From Hygrophila difformis (taxonomy: Eukaryota; Streptophyta; Magnoliopsida; Lamiales; Acanthaceae), in the NCBI GenBank assembly GCA_030278955.1, contig JAOANR010000009.1, positions 34,449,504 through 34,513,503 of the forward strand: a stretch of DNA of 64,000 nucleotides. Reading direction: 5' to 3'. Below are positions 1 to 10,500 of the stretch, piece after piece. The first letter of the stretch is position 1. The number at the start of each line of letters is the position of its first letter. The translations under genes and the position numbers were made by a program. A model generated the notes under the pieces. The model was not told the origin of the DNA, did not search any database, and saw only the letters and a program-made list of their open reading frames with translations.

Positions 1-720
1 ATTCATTCCTTTTGGCGAACGTGGCAACCCTGAAACAAAATCCATGGAGATGCTATCCCACTTCCAGCTTGGGATCTCCAATGGTTGCATTAATCCTTAG
101 GGCTTTTGCCGTACTGCCTTGATCTTCTGGCAGGTAAGGCACCTTGCCACGAATTCGGCCACCTCCCTCTTCGTGTTCGGCCACCAATAATTTTTCTTCA
201 AGTCCTTGTATAGCTTATCCCCTCCGGGGTGGACCGAGTAGGGGGTGCTATGGCCTTCCTCCATCACCTTCTTCTTCAGATTTGCGGACTCCCGCGGTAT
301 ACACCATCTTCCCCTGAAGCGGATGCTCCCGTCCTCGTGAATCTGGAAATCTACTGCCTTTCCTTCGGCAATGCTTCTCCTTATTTCCTCCATCTGTTCG
401 TCACCCGCCTGGGCGAGTCGTATTTCTTCGAATACGGTAGGGCTTACTACTATCGCGTTGACGACCTCGGTTACCGTACCGGGCTGCACCAGTTCCAGGC
501 TTAGTTTCGCCAAATCTCTGTACAATTCGGCCGGTATCACCAGTGAGTTCGTGACGTGTTGCGCCTTCCGACTCAAGGCGTCGGCCACGACGTTGGCCTT
601 GCCCTCGTGATACGCGACTTCTAGGTCGTAATCTTTGATCAGTTCCAACCACCTCCTCTGCCTCAAGTTCAGCTCTCTTTGCGTGAATATGTACTTGAGG
701 CTCTTATGGTCGGTGAACAT
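1..720 (-). pseudogene. Frameshifted end of RNase H and start of integrase
   Basis: This continues the same pol in another frame. It begins with the RNase H segment [11 protein letters not shown], runs through ADALSRK, and reaches the integrase zinc-binding region ([15 protein letters not shown] to CLTCQK). The frame change is explained by one missing base near 718-721: the related copy at about 23365 has the same segment with one more base. At 97-99 an in-frame TAA replaces the Leu codon seen in the copy near 23985, and the integrase core then reads on to the window edge ([10 protein letters not shown]). Two independent disabling changes make this a decayed pol. Confidence 0.85.
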
Positions 721-3653
721 CGACATTTCCGCCCATAGAGATAGTGTCTCCAGATTTTCAGGGCGAACACGACCGCGGCCAGTTCCAGGTCGTGCGTCGG
801 GTAGTTTTGCTCGTGCGGTTTCAGCTGTCGTGATGCGTATGCTATGACTTTTTGATCCTGCATCAGTACGCATCCCAGTCCTTCTCTCGAGGCGTCGCTA
901 TACACCTCGAAGTCTCCATCCTCTGATGGTAACGCCAACACCGGCGCCGTGGTAAGTCGTTTCTTCAGCTCCTGGAATGCGGCTTCACACTCGCCAGTCC
1001 AGTCATACTTCACCCCCTTCTTCAGCAGTTGGGTCAATGGGCGGGCGATTTTGGAGAAGTCTTGGACAAATCGCCTGTAGTAGCCCGCCAGTCCGAGAAA
1101 GCTTCTTATCTCCGTTGGGCTCTTCGGGGGTACCCACTCAGTTACAGCCGAGATTTTTGCCGGGTCTACCGCCACTCCGCTGGCGGATACGATATGCCCA
1201 AGGAATGTTACCTCCCTCAGCCAGAAGTCGCATTTGGACAACTTCCCATATAGCTGATTTTCTCGGAGGATCCTCAGCACTTTATGTAAGTGCTCGGAAT
1301 GTTCTTCCTCGTCCCTTGAGTAGACCAAGATGTCGTCTATGAATACCACTACGCATTGATCTAACAGTCCTCGGAACACGTTGTTCATGAGGTTCATGAA
1401 CATCGCCGGGGCGTTCGTCAGTCCGAATGACAGTACTGTGAATTCGTAGTGTCCGTAGCGAGTCCTGAACGCTGTCTTCGGGATGTCCTTCTCAGCAATT
1501 CGCAGCTGATGATATCCCGATCGCAGGTCGATCTTGGAGAACACAGTAGCTCCCTTCAGCTGGTCAAACAGATCCTCGATTCTGGGCAACGGATACTTGT
1601 TCTTGATAGTGACTTGATTAAGTCCCCTATAGTCAATACACAGTCTCAGACTCCCATCCTTCTTTTTGACGAATAAGACCGGTGCTCCCCATGGAGACGT
1701 ACTCGGTCGGATATATCCCTTTTCCAGCAATTCTTCGAGCTGTTCCTTTAGCTCCTTCATCTCCGGCGGTGCCATGCGGTAAGGAGCCTTTGATACAGGT
1801 TCCGTTCCCGGGATAAGATCTATGGTGAACTCGAGATCCCTCTCAGGGGGCATGCCAGGAACGTCCTCTGGGAACACATCCGGGTACTCTCTCACCACCG
1901 GAATGTTGTCTATCTTTACCCCTTCAGCCTCGAGGTTGTGAACGTAGCATGCGTATAGCGCGTGGCCCTTACGCATTAGGCTACCTAACTCTAGGACGTT
2001 GATTAACTTGTTAGATTTCTTAGGGGGTTGAGAGTAGAAGATGACTCTTTTCCCCCTACTTTTTGACAGCGTGATCTTTTGCTTTTGGCATTCGATCACG
2101 GCCTTATACCGGGTTAGCCAATCCATTCCTAGTATGACGTCAAAGTCCCTGACGTTGAACTCTACCAAGTTTGCGAAAAACTCTACGTTCTTTATCACTA
2201 TAGGTATTCCATTGTAGCGTTTAGAGCATGCTATTACTTCTCCAGAGGGCAGTTGGATGCCTAAGCTAATTATCTCGCACTTAGGTAGATCTAGTTCAGT
2301 TACGACTCTCGAAGATACAATCGAGCAACTGGCTCCGGAATCAAATAAGACTCTAAGTGGAGTACTTAGGACATGGAAAGTACCTGCCATCACGTCACCC
2401 TGCGCGGGTATGTCAGCCTGGTTGATCACGTTCAACCTCCCCATCGGCCTCCCTTGATTGGCTGGCTGGTTTTGATTTGGGTTTGCATTTTGCTGCTGGT
2501 TCGGAGGGCGTTGGTTCGGATTCGGAGGAGGCCGATATCCTTGATTGTTGCCATTCCTACCTCCCTGGTTGAACGGCTCGTTAGGTCCAATGACCAAGTC
2601 TTCTCTTTTCGTGATGTTCTCGAGTCGGGTTCGACATTCCTCCCTCCGATGGCCAATTCGGCCGCACCGGAAGCACTCGCCCATCTGAGGACACCTCCTT
2701 ACCAGGTGCGGCCTGCCACATCGTGGGCACGGCGGCACTCGTCCTCCTTGGTTGACATTCCGACCATTGTTGTTCTGAGCATTCCCGTTCGGCCCTCGCC
2801 GAAAGTTGTCCCCGCCAGTAGTGTTGCTTGTCCGGTTATCCTTGTTCCTCTTGTCTGGGCCTTGCGCCCCTCGGCTAGATTCCCCAGCAGCCTTCCTCTT
2901 TAGCTGTTGCACTCGCGCTACTGCTACTGCACGATCGTAGACAGATTGCAGGTCCGGGTAGTTAACTCCAGTGATCACCTCTCGAATCGACAAGTTCAAT
3001 CCCATTTCGAACTTTTGCGCCTTCTCCCCGTCAGTAGGTACCATCCTGGGCGCAAATCTCACCAACTCCTTAAACCGTGCATAGTATTCTTGAACAGATT
3101 TCTCTCCCTGCTTCAGGGATGAGAACTCCTCGTACAGTGCTGCCTTAGTACTCATCGGGTAGAAGCGCTCCCGGAGTAACTCCATGAACTCGTTCCACGA
3201 GTAAGGTTCATCATCCTCTGCCAGCTTCCCTTGGGTAGCCTGCCACCAGTCGTCGGCCTCGCCACCCAGATAGTACGAGGCCACGTGGACCTTCTCCCCC
3301 TCCGGGCATCTTACCGCCTTTAGCAATTTGTCGAAGGTTCTCAACCATTCTTCCAGCTTAGCGGGGTCTTCCTCCCCGACGTAGTAAGGTGGTCGGTAGG
3401 GGTTCACCGCAGCCAAGTAGTTGATCCTCGCTTCCGGTGGTGGCGCCGCGGCAGCTCCACCCTGGTTAACGTAAGCATTACCCAGTGCGATTAGTAATTC
3501 TTCCATATTTCTCAATCGCCCTTCCGCAGGGTTAGGCATTGGTCCTGCCGGGTTTGGCATCTCCGCGTCAGGTGCCTGCTCATTGGGTTGTCCCGGCGTG
3601 CCGTGGGTGTTGGGGGTGGCAGGGAAGGGCCTTGGTCGTCCTCGAGGTGCCAT
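719..3653 (-). CDS. gag-pol: gag-protease-RT-RNase H part of retrotransposon polyprotein
   Basis: This is the open 5' part of the polyprotein, which would package element RNA, process itself and copy RNA to DNA in cytoplasmic particles. I start it at the ATG at 3653 (Met-Ala-Pro-Arg-Gly), because the gag at 51063 starts with the same residues; 18 upstream in-frame residues look like leader. Numbering from that upstream Met (3707): capsid-like gag with [11 protein letters not shown] near residue 145; zinc knuckle [14 protein letters not shown] (C-X2-C-X4-H-X4-C) near 341-355; protease FDSGAS near 455; RT with FIDDIL near 787; RNase H with EVYSDAS near 934. The frame is lost about 718-721, inside RNase H. 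Family assignment is firm; present activity is doubtful. Confidence 0.88.
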
Positions 3654-4094
3654 CCTGTTACAACCGAGGAAGGTGTAAAGTTCAGGGAGATTCGAGGTAT
3701 GCTTCAATCAACCTCATTAGTAGGTTGATCATGTTCACGTTTGGGGAAGCCATCTATTGTTAACAAGGTAGGTTAGAGTTAGACACTTTTCAGGTAACGT
3801 TAAGGTATGCATAAATTTAAATCTATATGCAACATGCAAGTGCAAGTCCCTTCCCCATAAAATTTAGTTTAAAATAAATTGCTAAAGGTTGGGCCTCTAT
3901 AGTGGGCCAAAATTTAATATTTCTTGGGCTAAGATTTGGGCTATGTAAAAAAGGATTATAGATTTTTTTTTTTGGCTAAAAATAGTACTAGTAGTCAAAT
4001 AAATAATTTTAAAAGAAATAACACTTGGGCTTAAAAATATTGGTTTAAAATAATAGTAGTAGCTTTAAAAATTTTCCGGGCTCTGATACCAACT
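3654..4094 (-). other. Untranslated leader of the Tekay-like element
   Basis: A-T-rich leader between primer site and gag, with no coding frame. Its pattern around a CTTGCACTTGCATG block recurs in the leader of the coiled-coil element near 37970, which ties the two elements to one family. Confidence 0.7.
4080..4091 (-). promoter_or_regulatory. Primer binding site, initiator Met-tRNA type
   Basis: On the minus strand the sequence just inside the LTR end is TGGTATCAGAGC, which matches the 3' end complement of plant initiator Met-tRNA. It lies 3 bases from the LTR end (TGTTACA) and fixes the orientation. Confidence 0.93.
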
Positions 4095-6856
4095 TGTAAC
4101 ACCCCGGATTTGATAACCCAGGCCGGGATGTCACCGCCGCATTTCCTAGCAAGACACGGCTTCCCGAGCTCGCTAAGGAAACGCAAGGCTTGCGGGTATG
4201 GAAAAGATTTAAAACATTTCAAGGTTTAGTCCGGAAATTTATAATACTTAGTACGATAGTAGAAATTATCACGTGCGGAAAATAAATGAAGTAAGTGCAG
4301 CGGAAAGTAAAATCACGGCCAACATGGCCAAATCCTCGGGTTTAACAGACCCGGTAAAAACAGTACGATGCAGAAATTTAAAATGTCCATTATGATTTCC
4401 CCCAAGTGCATATGCAATGCATCACTCGACGTACTCTGAAAAAAAGAAATGACAACGGTTGTCAGTATAAAAATATACTGAGTAAGTTAATCCCTAACTA
4501 CAAATAAAAGGGGTTACAAGTGTTTAAACTAAAGATTTCGCTTACCGTACGGGAATTTAAAAATACATGATTTATTTGCAGCGGAAAATCACGATTAAAG
4601 AACTTAATTTAAAAAAAAGCGAAATTTAAAGCATAAATTAAGATGCGTAAATTTTAAATGCATAATTAAAGACAGGATAAATACGATTTAAGCATAATGA
4701 AACACTCACACGAGTCTTTTACTTTTCATCCCGTAAACTAAGAAGAGGACACCATACCGGGAGATCACTAACGAGGCAATCTCAACATAGGACCACTAAC
4801 GAGGCAGTCCAAACAATGGGAGACCACTAACGAGGCAGTCTCAAAGATAGTAGGACCACTAACGAGGCGATCCACAAAGATAGTAGGACCACTAACGAGG
4901 CGATCCACAAATACAGCGCGCGAGATCACTAACGAGGCAATCTCAGATAGTAAGGAGACCACTAACGAGGCAGTCTCAAAGATAATGATAGTATGAAGAT
5001 CGGCTCAGCCTAGTGAACGGGATTTTTCGAAAGTTCGTATTTCAAAGTTATCAAATGATTGATATCGCGTTTTCATGGTTCGAGTTTTCTCAAGTTCGAA
5101 AAATCCTATTCGAGGCAGTTTACGCCTTTCTTAATTTAAAATTCGTCCTTTCTCCAAAAATTCTGAAATTTTTACAGTAATTCAAAAACACACACACGAA
5201 CAACTTTCATGTTTTAAGTTTTGGGAAATAAGGTTCCGAAGTGAGTTGAAATTTGAGTTTATTGCAAAGAATAATTTATGTCTTAAAACTGTTTTCGTCA
5301 TAGGTTCGTGCAACGCCGATTAAAAATTCATTTCAAAACCAATCGATGTGAAATTTTTACAGTAACTACACGACACATTAAGGAACAACTTTCATGTTTA
5401 AAGTTTTTGGAAATAATGAATTCTTGGTACTCAAAAATCGAGTGCAACTCACTGCATACTCATGGCCCTTAAAACGAATTCAAAACAGTTCTAAAAACTT
5501 GGCCGTTTGACATATCAAATGAACACCAAAATTCGTGAAATTTTGTAGGCATAATCTAGACACAATTATCTACAACTTTTGTTTAGAAATGCAAAGTTAA
5601 ATCATTTGAAAAATGGGTGAAAAACATGCATCAAGTTGAATGAAGGAATCTGTCACAGAATTAAATTGTTCGGTTCGATACAGAAAGTTCATGGCAAAAA
5701 TTGGGATAGCAAAACTTAATGTCAATGGCTGAAATTTGGCCACAAGATAGATAAAGGTATTAGGAACAACTTTTATGTTGAAAGGTTTTCGATTTGAATT
5801 CCCGGAGGTCGAGTTTTTGGCGAGTCATTAAAATTGGACGAAAATAGGGTTTTTGAAAACCGATTTTTGGTTACAAGCCTATATCTCGAGATTTAAACAA
5901 CAAACAACCACGAAAATTTGTGAGTAAGGTTTTAACTTACTTAGGATGATGATAGGGTCGCTGGATTGGGTTTCCGGACGTCCTAGGGTCACGACGAACG
6001 GCCAACTTCTCCGATCGCTTTTTGTTCGTTTTCCGACGGAGAATCGTAGCAAGGAAATAGTGTTAGAATTCGAGTTTCTGAGACTTATGGACGAATTGAA
6101 ACTTTGTACAATAGCTTACCAAGAGTCTAGAGGGCAGGGCTTGGTTCCTTTCGCCTTGCCGTCGCCGGAATTCTTGCCGGAAAGTGAGTTCGGAGAGGTT
6201 TCGACTTGGAGAGGAGTTTTGGAGGTGTTTAGGGTTAGGTTTTCTGAGAGTGAGGGGGAGGGGCGCCCCAAATCTGATCTTATGCCCTTCCCCATTGTTG
6301 TGATCGACTTGCCATTGATGGAGGTCGAATTTTTGGCAAGAAAATCGCCATGGAAGGAAAGTTTACACCTCCTGCACCTCTGGCGCGCTGGTGGCGCGCA
6401 CATAGGCCTTTGTGCGCGCGGAGCACGCGCGACCTTCCCTGGGGGCGCGACGCCCTTGGCCGCGCGGTGGCCGCGCGGCGGCGCGCGGGCAGCGCGGGCC
6501 GGCCGGACTGGCCGGTTCGGCGGTCCGCGTGTTCCGTCGGGTCTTCCCTCGCTTTCCCCTATCGGTTTTCTACGTGTTAGCTCGATTCCCTGGGTCGTCT
6601 TCGTTGCGGAATCTTCTCCTTAATCTTGTTACGAGTCCGGCTTATCGCTCGCAACATTTCCGGGTCCTACTTAGCCTAGTCTAAATTGGTTCCAACATCT
6701 CCTATCGTCCTTGTGATCTAATTCGTGATGTATTTTGTGATTTATTTCGTGACTGAACTTAGAAATTAGTTCTAAGCTGCCTACGTACCCTGTGAAGGGA
6801 TCAAGTCATGACGTAGTTCAAAACAATTTGAATTTGTTTTTTCCTCGGGTGTTACA
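4095..6856 (-). repeat. 5' LTR of the Tekay-like element (family A)
   Basis: In its own orientation it starts TGTAACACCCGAGG and ends GGGGTGTTACA; length 2762 bp. Visible inside: a GC-rich block (about 6370-6560), a conserved GT-AG pair that could bound a leader intron (about 6119 to 4436), diverged copies of a module with ACATGAAAGTTGT and CTGTAAAATTTC, and a hairpin array. The long plus-strand frame over 5946-6623 is antisense to the LTR and has no family resemblance. The same LTR family flanks the element at 34966-44370. Confidence 0.92.
4761..4977 (-). repeat. Array of seven covarying hairpins in LTR (loop GCCTCGTTAGT)
   Basis: In LTR sense each unit has the constant core GCCTCGTTAGT between complementary arms. 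Arms alternate among GAGACT/GGTCTC, GAGATT/GATCTC, GGACT/GGTCC and GGATC/GGTCC, so paired bases change together. Short A-T-rich spacers separate the units. The role is unknown. Confidence 0.85.
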
Positions 6857-7521
6857 AAGAACTTAAGGAAGCTTTGAGGGAAAGATTCTACCCACTGAGC
6901 ACCAAGACTGCGAAGTACGAGGAATTCATCAACTTAAAGCAAGGTGCACAAACGGTACAAGAATACTACACCAAATTCAAGGAGCTAGTACGATTCACTG
7001 CGAGGATAGTACCAACCGACTCTGACAAGGCTCAGAAATTCGAGATGGGTCTGAACCTTAGTATTCGGGAGATACTTGCAGTAGGACAATTCACGAACCT
7101 GCAGACGGTATATGATCGCGCCGTATCAATTGCTCGAATCCAGCAATTGAAGCGTAAGGAACATGGTGAGTCGAGCAAGGACTCGCAAGGACTTGAGAAG
7201 GAGGATCGGAAAGACAACAACAACAACTCTAGGAAAGACAATGGATCCCGAAGGAAAGGAAATAAAGGTCTCAACAATGGGGGAGACGACAATCGTGGTG
7301 CGTTTATACCACGCTGCCCACGATGCAACCATGCACATCTGGTGCGCCAATGCCCGAAGCCTGGAACCTGCCGTAGGTGCGGCAAGCTTGGTCACAAGGC
7401 TAATGGATGTCGAACGCCAGAGGAGGCGATCGAAAAGAGAGTAGATTTGGTGAACCTTCAGCAAGGAGAGAGTGACGAGGAACAAGACCAAAACTCGAAT
7501 CCTCTTGAGAATAATGAGTAG
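6857..7521 (+). pseudogene. gag: gag C-terminal half (capsid end and zinc knuckle)
   Basis: The frame is open from the insertion junction to the TAG at 7519-7521 and has lost its N-terminal half. The first recognisable segment is RERFYPLSTK, then VQEYYTKFKELVRF and [10 protein letters not shown], as in the gag at 51063. A zinc knuckle CRRCGKLGHKANGC (C-X2-C-X4-H-X4-C) follows a first cysteine cluster CPRC. A basic, Asn-rich linker precedes the knuckle and an acidic tail ends the protein. No natural start remains: codon 6874 is TTG, not ATG. Confidence 0.85.
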
Positions 7522-7549
7522 ACAGTTATGGGGACATAACTGAAGTCCT

Positions 7550-7562
7550 AAGGGGGAGAGGA
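7550..7562 (+). promoter_or_regulatory. First (captured) polypurine tract
   Basis: AAGGGGGAGAGGA directly before TGTGATACCCCG. The preceding phrase GGGGACATAACTG matches the 3' end of the family A element at 41900, so this is a family A end captured inside a family B element. Confidence 0.75.
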
Positions 7563-7799
7563 TGTGATACCCCGTAGTCATTTATTTTTGGAGTTCGACT
7601 CGATACCCCGTAGTCATTTATTTTTGGAGTTCGACTCGATATCATGTATCCCAAATCATAAATAAGCAAATTCAAATTGTTTTGAACTACGTTATGGCTT
7701 GATCCCTTCACAGGGTACGTAGGCAGCTTAGAAGTCTTAATTCTAAGTTCAGTCACAAAATAATAAAATAAACAAAAGACTTTAGCACGAGAAAAGTCG
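7563..7799 (+). repeat. Captured start of a family A-like LTR, with 36-bp tandem duplication
   Basis: About 240 bp resembling the first part of a family A LTR (GAACTACGTTATGG, CAGGGTACGTAGGCAGC). A 36-bp unit starting GATACCCCGTAGTC is present twice in tandem (7566-7601, 7602-7637); the copy at 52299 does not have this duplication. Confidence 0.75.
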
Positions 7800-7830
7800 A
7801 AACACAACTTCGAGGACGAAGTTGATTCTT

Positions 7831-7843
7831 AAGGAGGGTAGAC
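7831..7843 (+). promoter_or_regulatory. Second polypurine tract, used by the 3' LTR
   Basis: AAGGAGGGTAGAC immediately upstream of the LTR start TGTAATACCCGAG, preceded by CTTCGAGGACGAAG, a phrase common at the pol end of plant Gypsy elements. The same module precedes LTRs at 47628 and 52553. Confidence 0.8.
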
Positions 7844-8394
7844 TGTAATACCCGAGAATTTTGCAACATAAAATAAATAAATAAAATAAATAAATAAATA
7901 TAATAAACATGATAAATGAATAAAGAATCATAGAAGATGAGAAATGGAATTTCAATTAAAAAGGAATCAAGATTCCGAGAACCCGGGAAGCCGAAGACAA
8001 TTTAATCGAATAAATGGTTACACGGGGACCCGACACCGATAGACTCAATAACTCGAGTCCAAACATAAATTTAGGTCCGAATAAAATTAAGATAGGAAGT
8101 CGGAGCCCGAAGATACCCCGGAAATCGGAATCTGGGAACATAGAGGGATAGAAGTCCGAAGGAGAGGAGGAAAAGCGCGACGGATCGCACGACCCGCCCG
8201 GACCGGAGTCCAGGCGTGAGTGGCGCGCTGGCCGCGCGGTTGATGGCCTTAGACCGCGCCACGACCGCGCCACTCTGGCAGCAACAAACCAAGCGAGATT
8301 TTCTCGCCCGAACGCGGATTTTTCGACTTTCGGTTGAACATCTCTCGACCCAAGACCCTTGGGGTCAGATTTTGGACGCCCTAGGTCTTAGATA

Positions 8395-8406
8395 TCTATA
8401 AATAAG
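8395..8406 (+). promoter_or_regulatory. TATA-like box of LTR promoter
   Basis: TCTATAAATAAG about 550 bp into the LTR, just after the GC-rich block. Placement fits the U3/R boundary, but no transcript start can be seen from sequence alone. Confidence 0.5.
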
Positions 8407-9690
8407 ACCTCCTAAGAGCTCCGAATACATTCGAAACCCTACGAAATCCTTCTATACGTCGAAACCCTAATCCCGGAGTCGTCGGAGGCACAACACCGAG
8501 AGGAGAAACTGACTTGGACGAAATTTGGAGACCCCCGTCGCTGTGGTAAGCCTTGATCCATTCTTTTCCATATGTGATTCGAAAACGAATCCTAAATGCG
8601 ATCTTTTTCTATTCTAAACCCCCGATCCGAATCGAGAGCGAAGAACCCGACAAACGGAGAGGATAAACGGAGGACGGGAAGCCACGCCTCCGAATCGACG
8701 ATCCCGGACGCTCAACAATCGGTAAGTTAACGCTTACTTTGGTTTTGGGTTGTTAAAAGATTCGAACATATAGATGTAATGGAACCCTATCAAAAATCTG
8801 TCTACACCGGCGCAGCGTGTTTGTTGAATTTATTCGAACCCTTTAAAACGTTCAAACGAGAAAACTTAAAACATGAAAAACACTCCTAGGACATAGATCT
8901 AGCTTCTGTAAAAATTTCATAATTTTTCATCGTGTTTTGATATCCGAAACGGATCGTAAACGAGCCTGCTTTAGATTTAGATCTTGAAACGATGAAAGAT
9001 TCTTTATTCGAACTTGTTGGTGATTTCTACCTTAGATCTAGACCGATCTAGGCTTGGCGTTGAACATAAGAGTTGTAGATCTATACGTTATGAATACCTC
9101 CGTAAAATGTCAGAATTTTTCATGATGATTTGATATATGAAATCCACTCCGAACCGAACTGGTTTTAAATCGAATCTTGAAACTGGACAGAACATAGGTG
9201 CGAACTTGTTGACGTTTTTGACTATGGTTCTAGGCCGAATTAGATCTTTAGCCGAACATGAAAGTTGTAGATAATTATCTTAAGATGATCTCTGTAAAAT
9301 TTCATCAAATTTGGAGTTGAATTGCTATGGTAGAATTCGAAATCTTTAAACTGAGTTATATGAAATTCGGACAGAACAGTACTTCTGTGAAAATTAGTGT
9401 TTTTGAACTGTTTCCGTATCTCGGATCGAAAAAGTTAAAACATGAAAGTTGTAGATCTCGACGTTTCGGAGTCAGACGTGAAGTGTCGGAATTTTTGAAA
9501 TTAAATCTGATTTTAGACGCATTTTAGAGTAAACTGTGGTTGACCGAGTCAAAACTTGAAATCTTGTTGAAACGGTGAAATTAACCTTTGAGGTTGAAAC
9601 GGATAGAAATACTTGAAATAAGATACACGAAACGAGAAGATTAAAATATTGCGGGTTATGACTAAGCTAGATACTGTCAATGTTCTCTGC

Positions 9691-9863
9691 GGCTTGGGAC
9701 ATAAGAGCCCAAGTGTATGTCTAGGTTGACGCAAGAGCCCTAGCGAAACACTGATCGTATGGCTAGCGGACGGATTAACTCTAATTAAAAGATCTGGATC
9801 GACCATGACACCTGTGGACATAAGAGCCCAGGCGTAAGGCTGGCGGACATAAGAGCCCTAGCG
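9691..9863 (+). repeat. Hairpin array in LTR (loop GGACATAAGAGCC)
   Basis: Four units, some diverged. Arms around the constant loop are CTTG/CAAG, CCTG/CAGG and GCTGG/CTAGC (one G-T pair). The second unit reads GACGCAAGAGCCC and is degenerate. The same loop is used in the LTRs at 58.5 and 62.1 kb. Confidence 0.75.
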
Positions 9864-10500
9864 GTGGTGATCTGTAAAAGATATGAAACGAGGAGTTGCG
9901 AGAATTCCAAATTAAATCTGTATTAAATTGTGCTGTTAAATTTATGGCCACTTATTTAATTACATTGCAAGCTATATGATGATCTTATGAATCCATATTT
10001 CTAAATTATGCGATTAAATGAATTATTTAAATTATGCACATGTTTTCATTAAATTTAAATAAAGGCTTTGAAACCTCATAATCTTGTATGTGTTAACTTA
10101 CTCAGCACGTAGTGCTGACCAAAACCGTATTTTTTTTCCTGTTTCTTTCAGAGCCGAAGAATATGCATCATCATATGCATTCATGGGAATTTTGGGGAAA
10201 TGCTTTATTTGTAAATGATACGTTAGACTAGTAATTGCATGAACGGGCCTGTTTAACCCGTATTCTGGCCGTGTTGGCTATATTTAAATTCCGCTGCATT
10301 ATACTTATGTAAATATTATTTTCCGCTGCAACTTTGATGTACTATTTTTAAATTATATATATAAACGGGCTGTTTGATCATTTTAAATTCTGAAAAACCA
10401 TAGCCTTGCATCTCTTTAGTAAGCTCGGAGAAACCGTGTCTTGCTAGGGAGGTGTGGCGGTGACATCCCGACCTGGGTGACCAAAAACCGGGGTGTTACA

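Larger units (their letters stand above)
1..6856 (-). mobile_element. Autonomous Ty3/Gypsy (Tekay-like chromovirus) element, cut by window edge
   Basis: Read on the minus strand, the element has a 5' LTR (4095-6856), a Met-tRNA primer site, a leader of about 0.4 kb, then gag, protease, reverse transcriptase, RNase H and the start of integrase, which runs out of the window at position 1. Tekay membership is inferred from the gag and pol sequence style, the Met-tRNA PBS and the close match of LTR and leader to the element at 34966-44370, which keeps a Tekay-type chromodomain tail. At 6856/6857 it interrupts another element's gag in mid-codon. One frameshift and one stop in pol suggest this copy cannot make a full polyprotein. 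Confidence 0.9.
6857..10500 (+). mobile_element. Gag-only LTR retrotransposon, 5' truncated
   Basis: What remains is the gag 3' part, a captured LTR start, a polypurine tract and a full 3' LTR. The left part is displaced beyond the minus-strand element that interrupts it at 6856/6857. The same order (gag stop, short tail, first polypurine tract, family-A-like LTR start, second polypurine tract, family-B LTR) is found in the complete copy at 47564-55237. No pol lies between gag and LTR, so it must have depended on enzymes made elsewhere. It is inserted in a Tat/Ogre-like LTR at 10500/10501. Confidence 0.85.
7844..10500 (+). repeat. 3' LTR of the gag-only element (family B)
   Basis: 2657 bp, TGTAATACCCGAG to CGGGGTGTTACA. 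It has a TATA-like TCTATAAATAAG at 8395-8406, a GC-rich block about 8220-8275, a possible leader intron from GT 8722 to AG 10151, four diverged modules with CATGAAAGTTGTAGAT (about 8860-9560), and a hairpin array at 9691-9863. No PBS follows; the next bases (GCTTT) would be the target duplication. Confidence 0.9.

Noticed and set aside
5946..6623. A 225-codon plus-strand frame
   Set aside because: It is antisense to a family A LTR, spans the GC-rich block, and the same region in other LTR copies is broken. No domain is recognisable.
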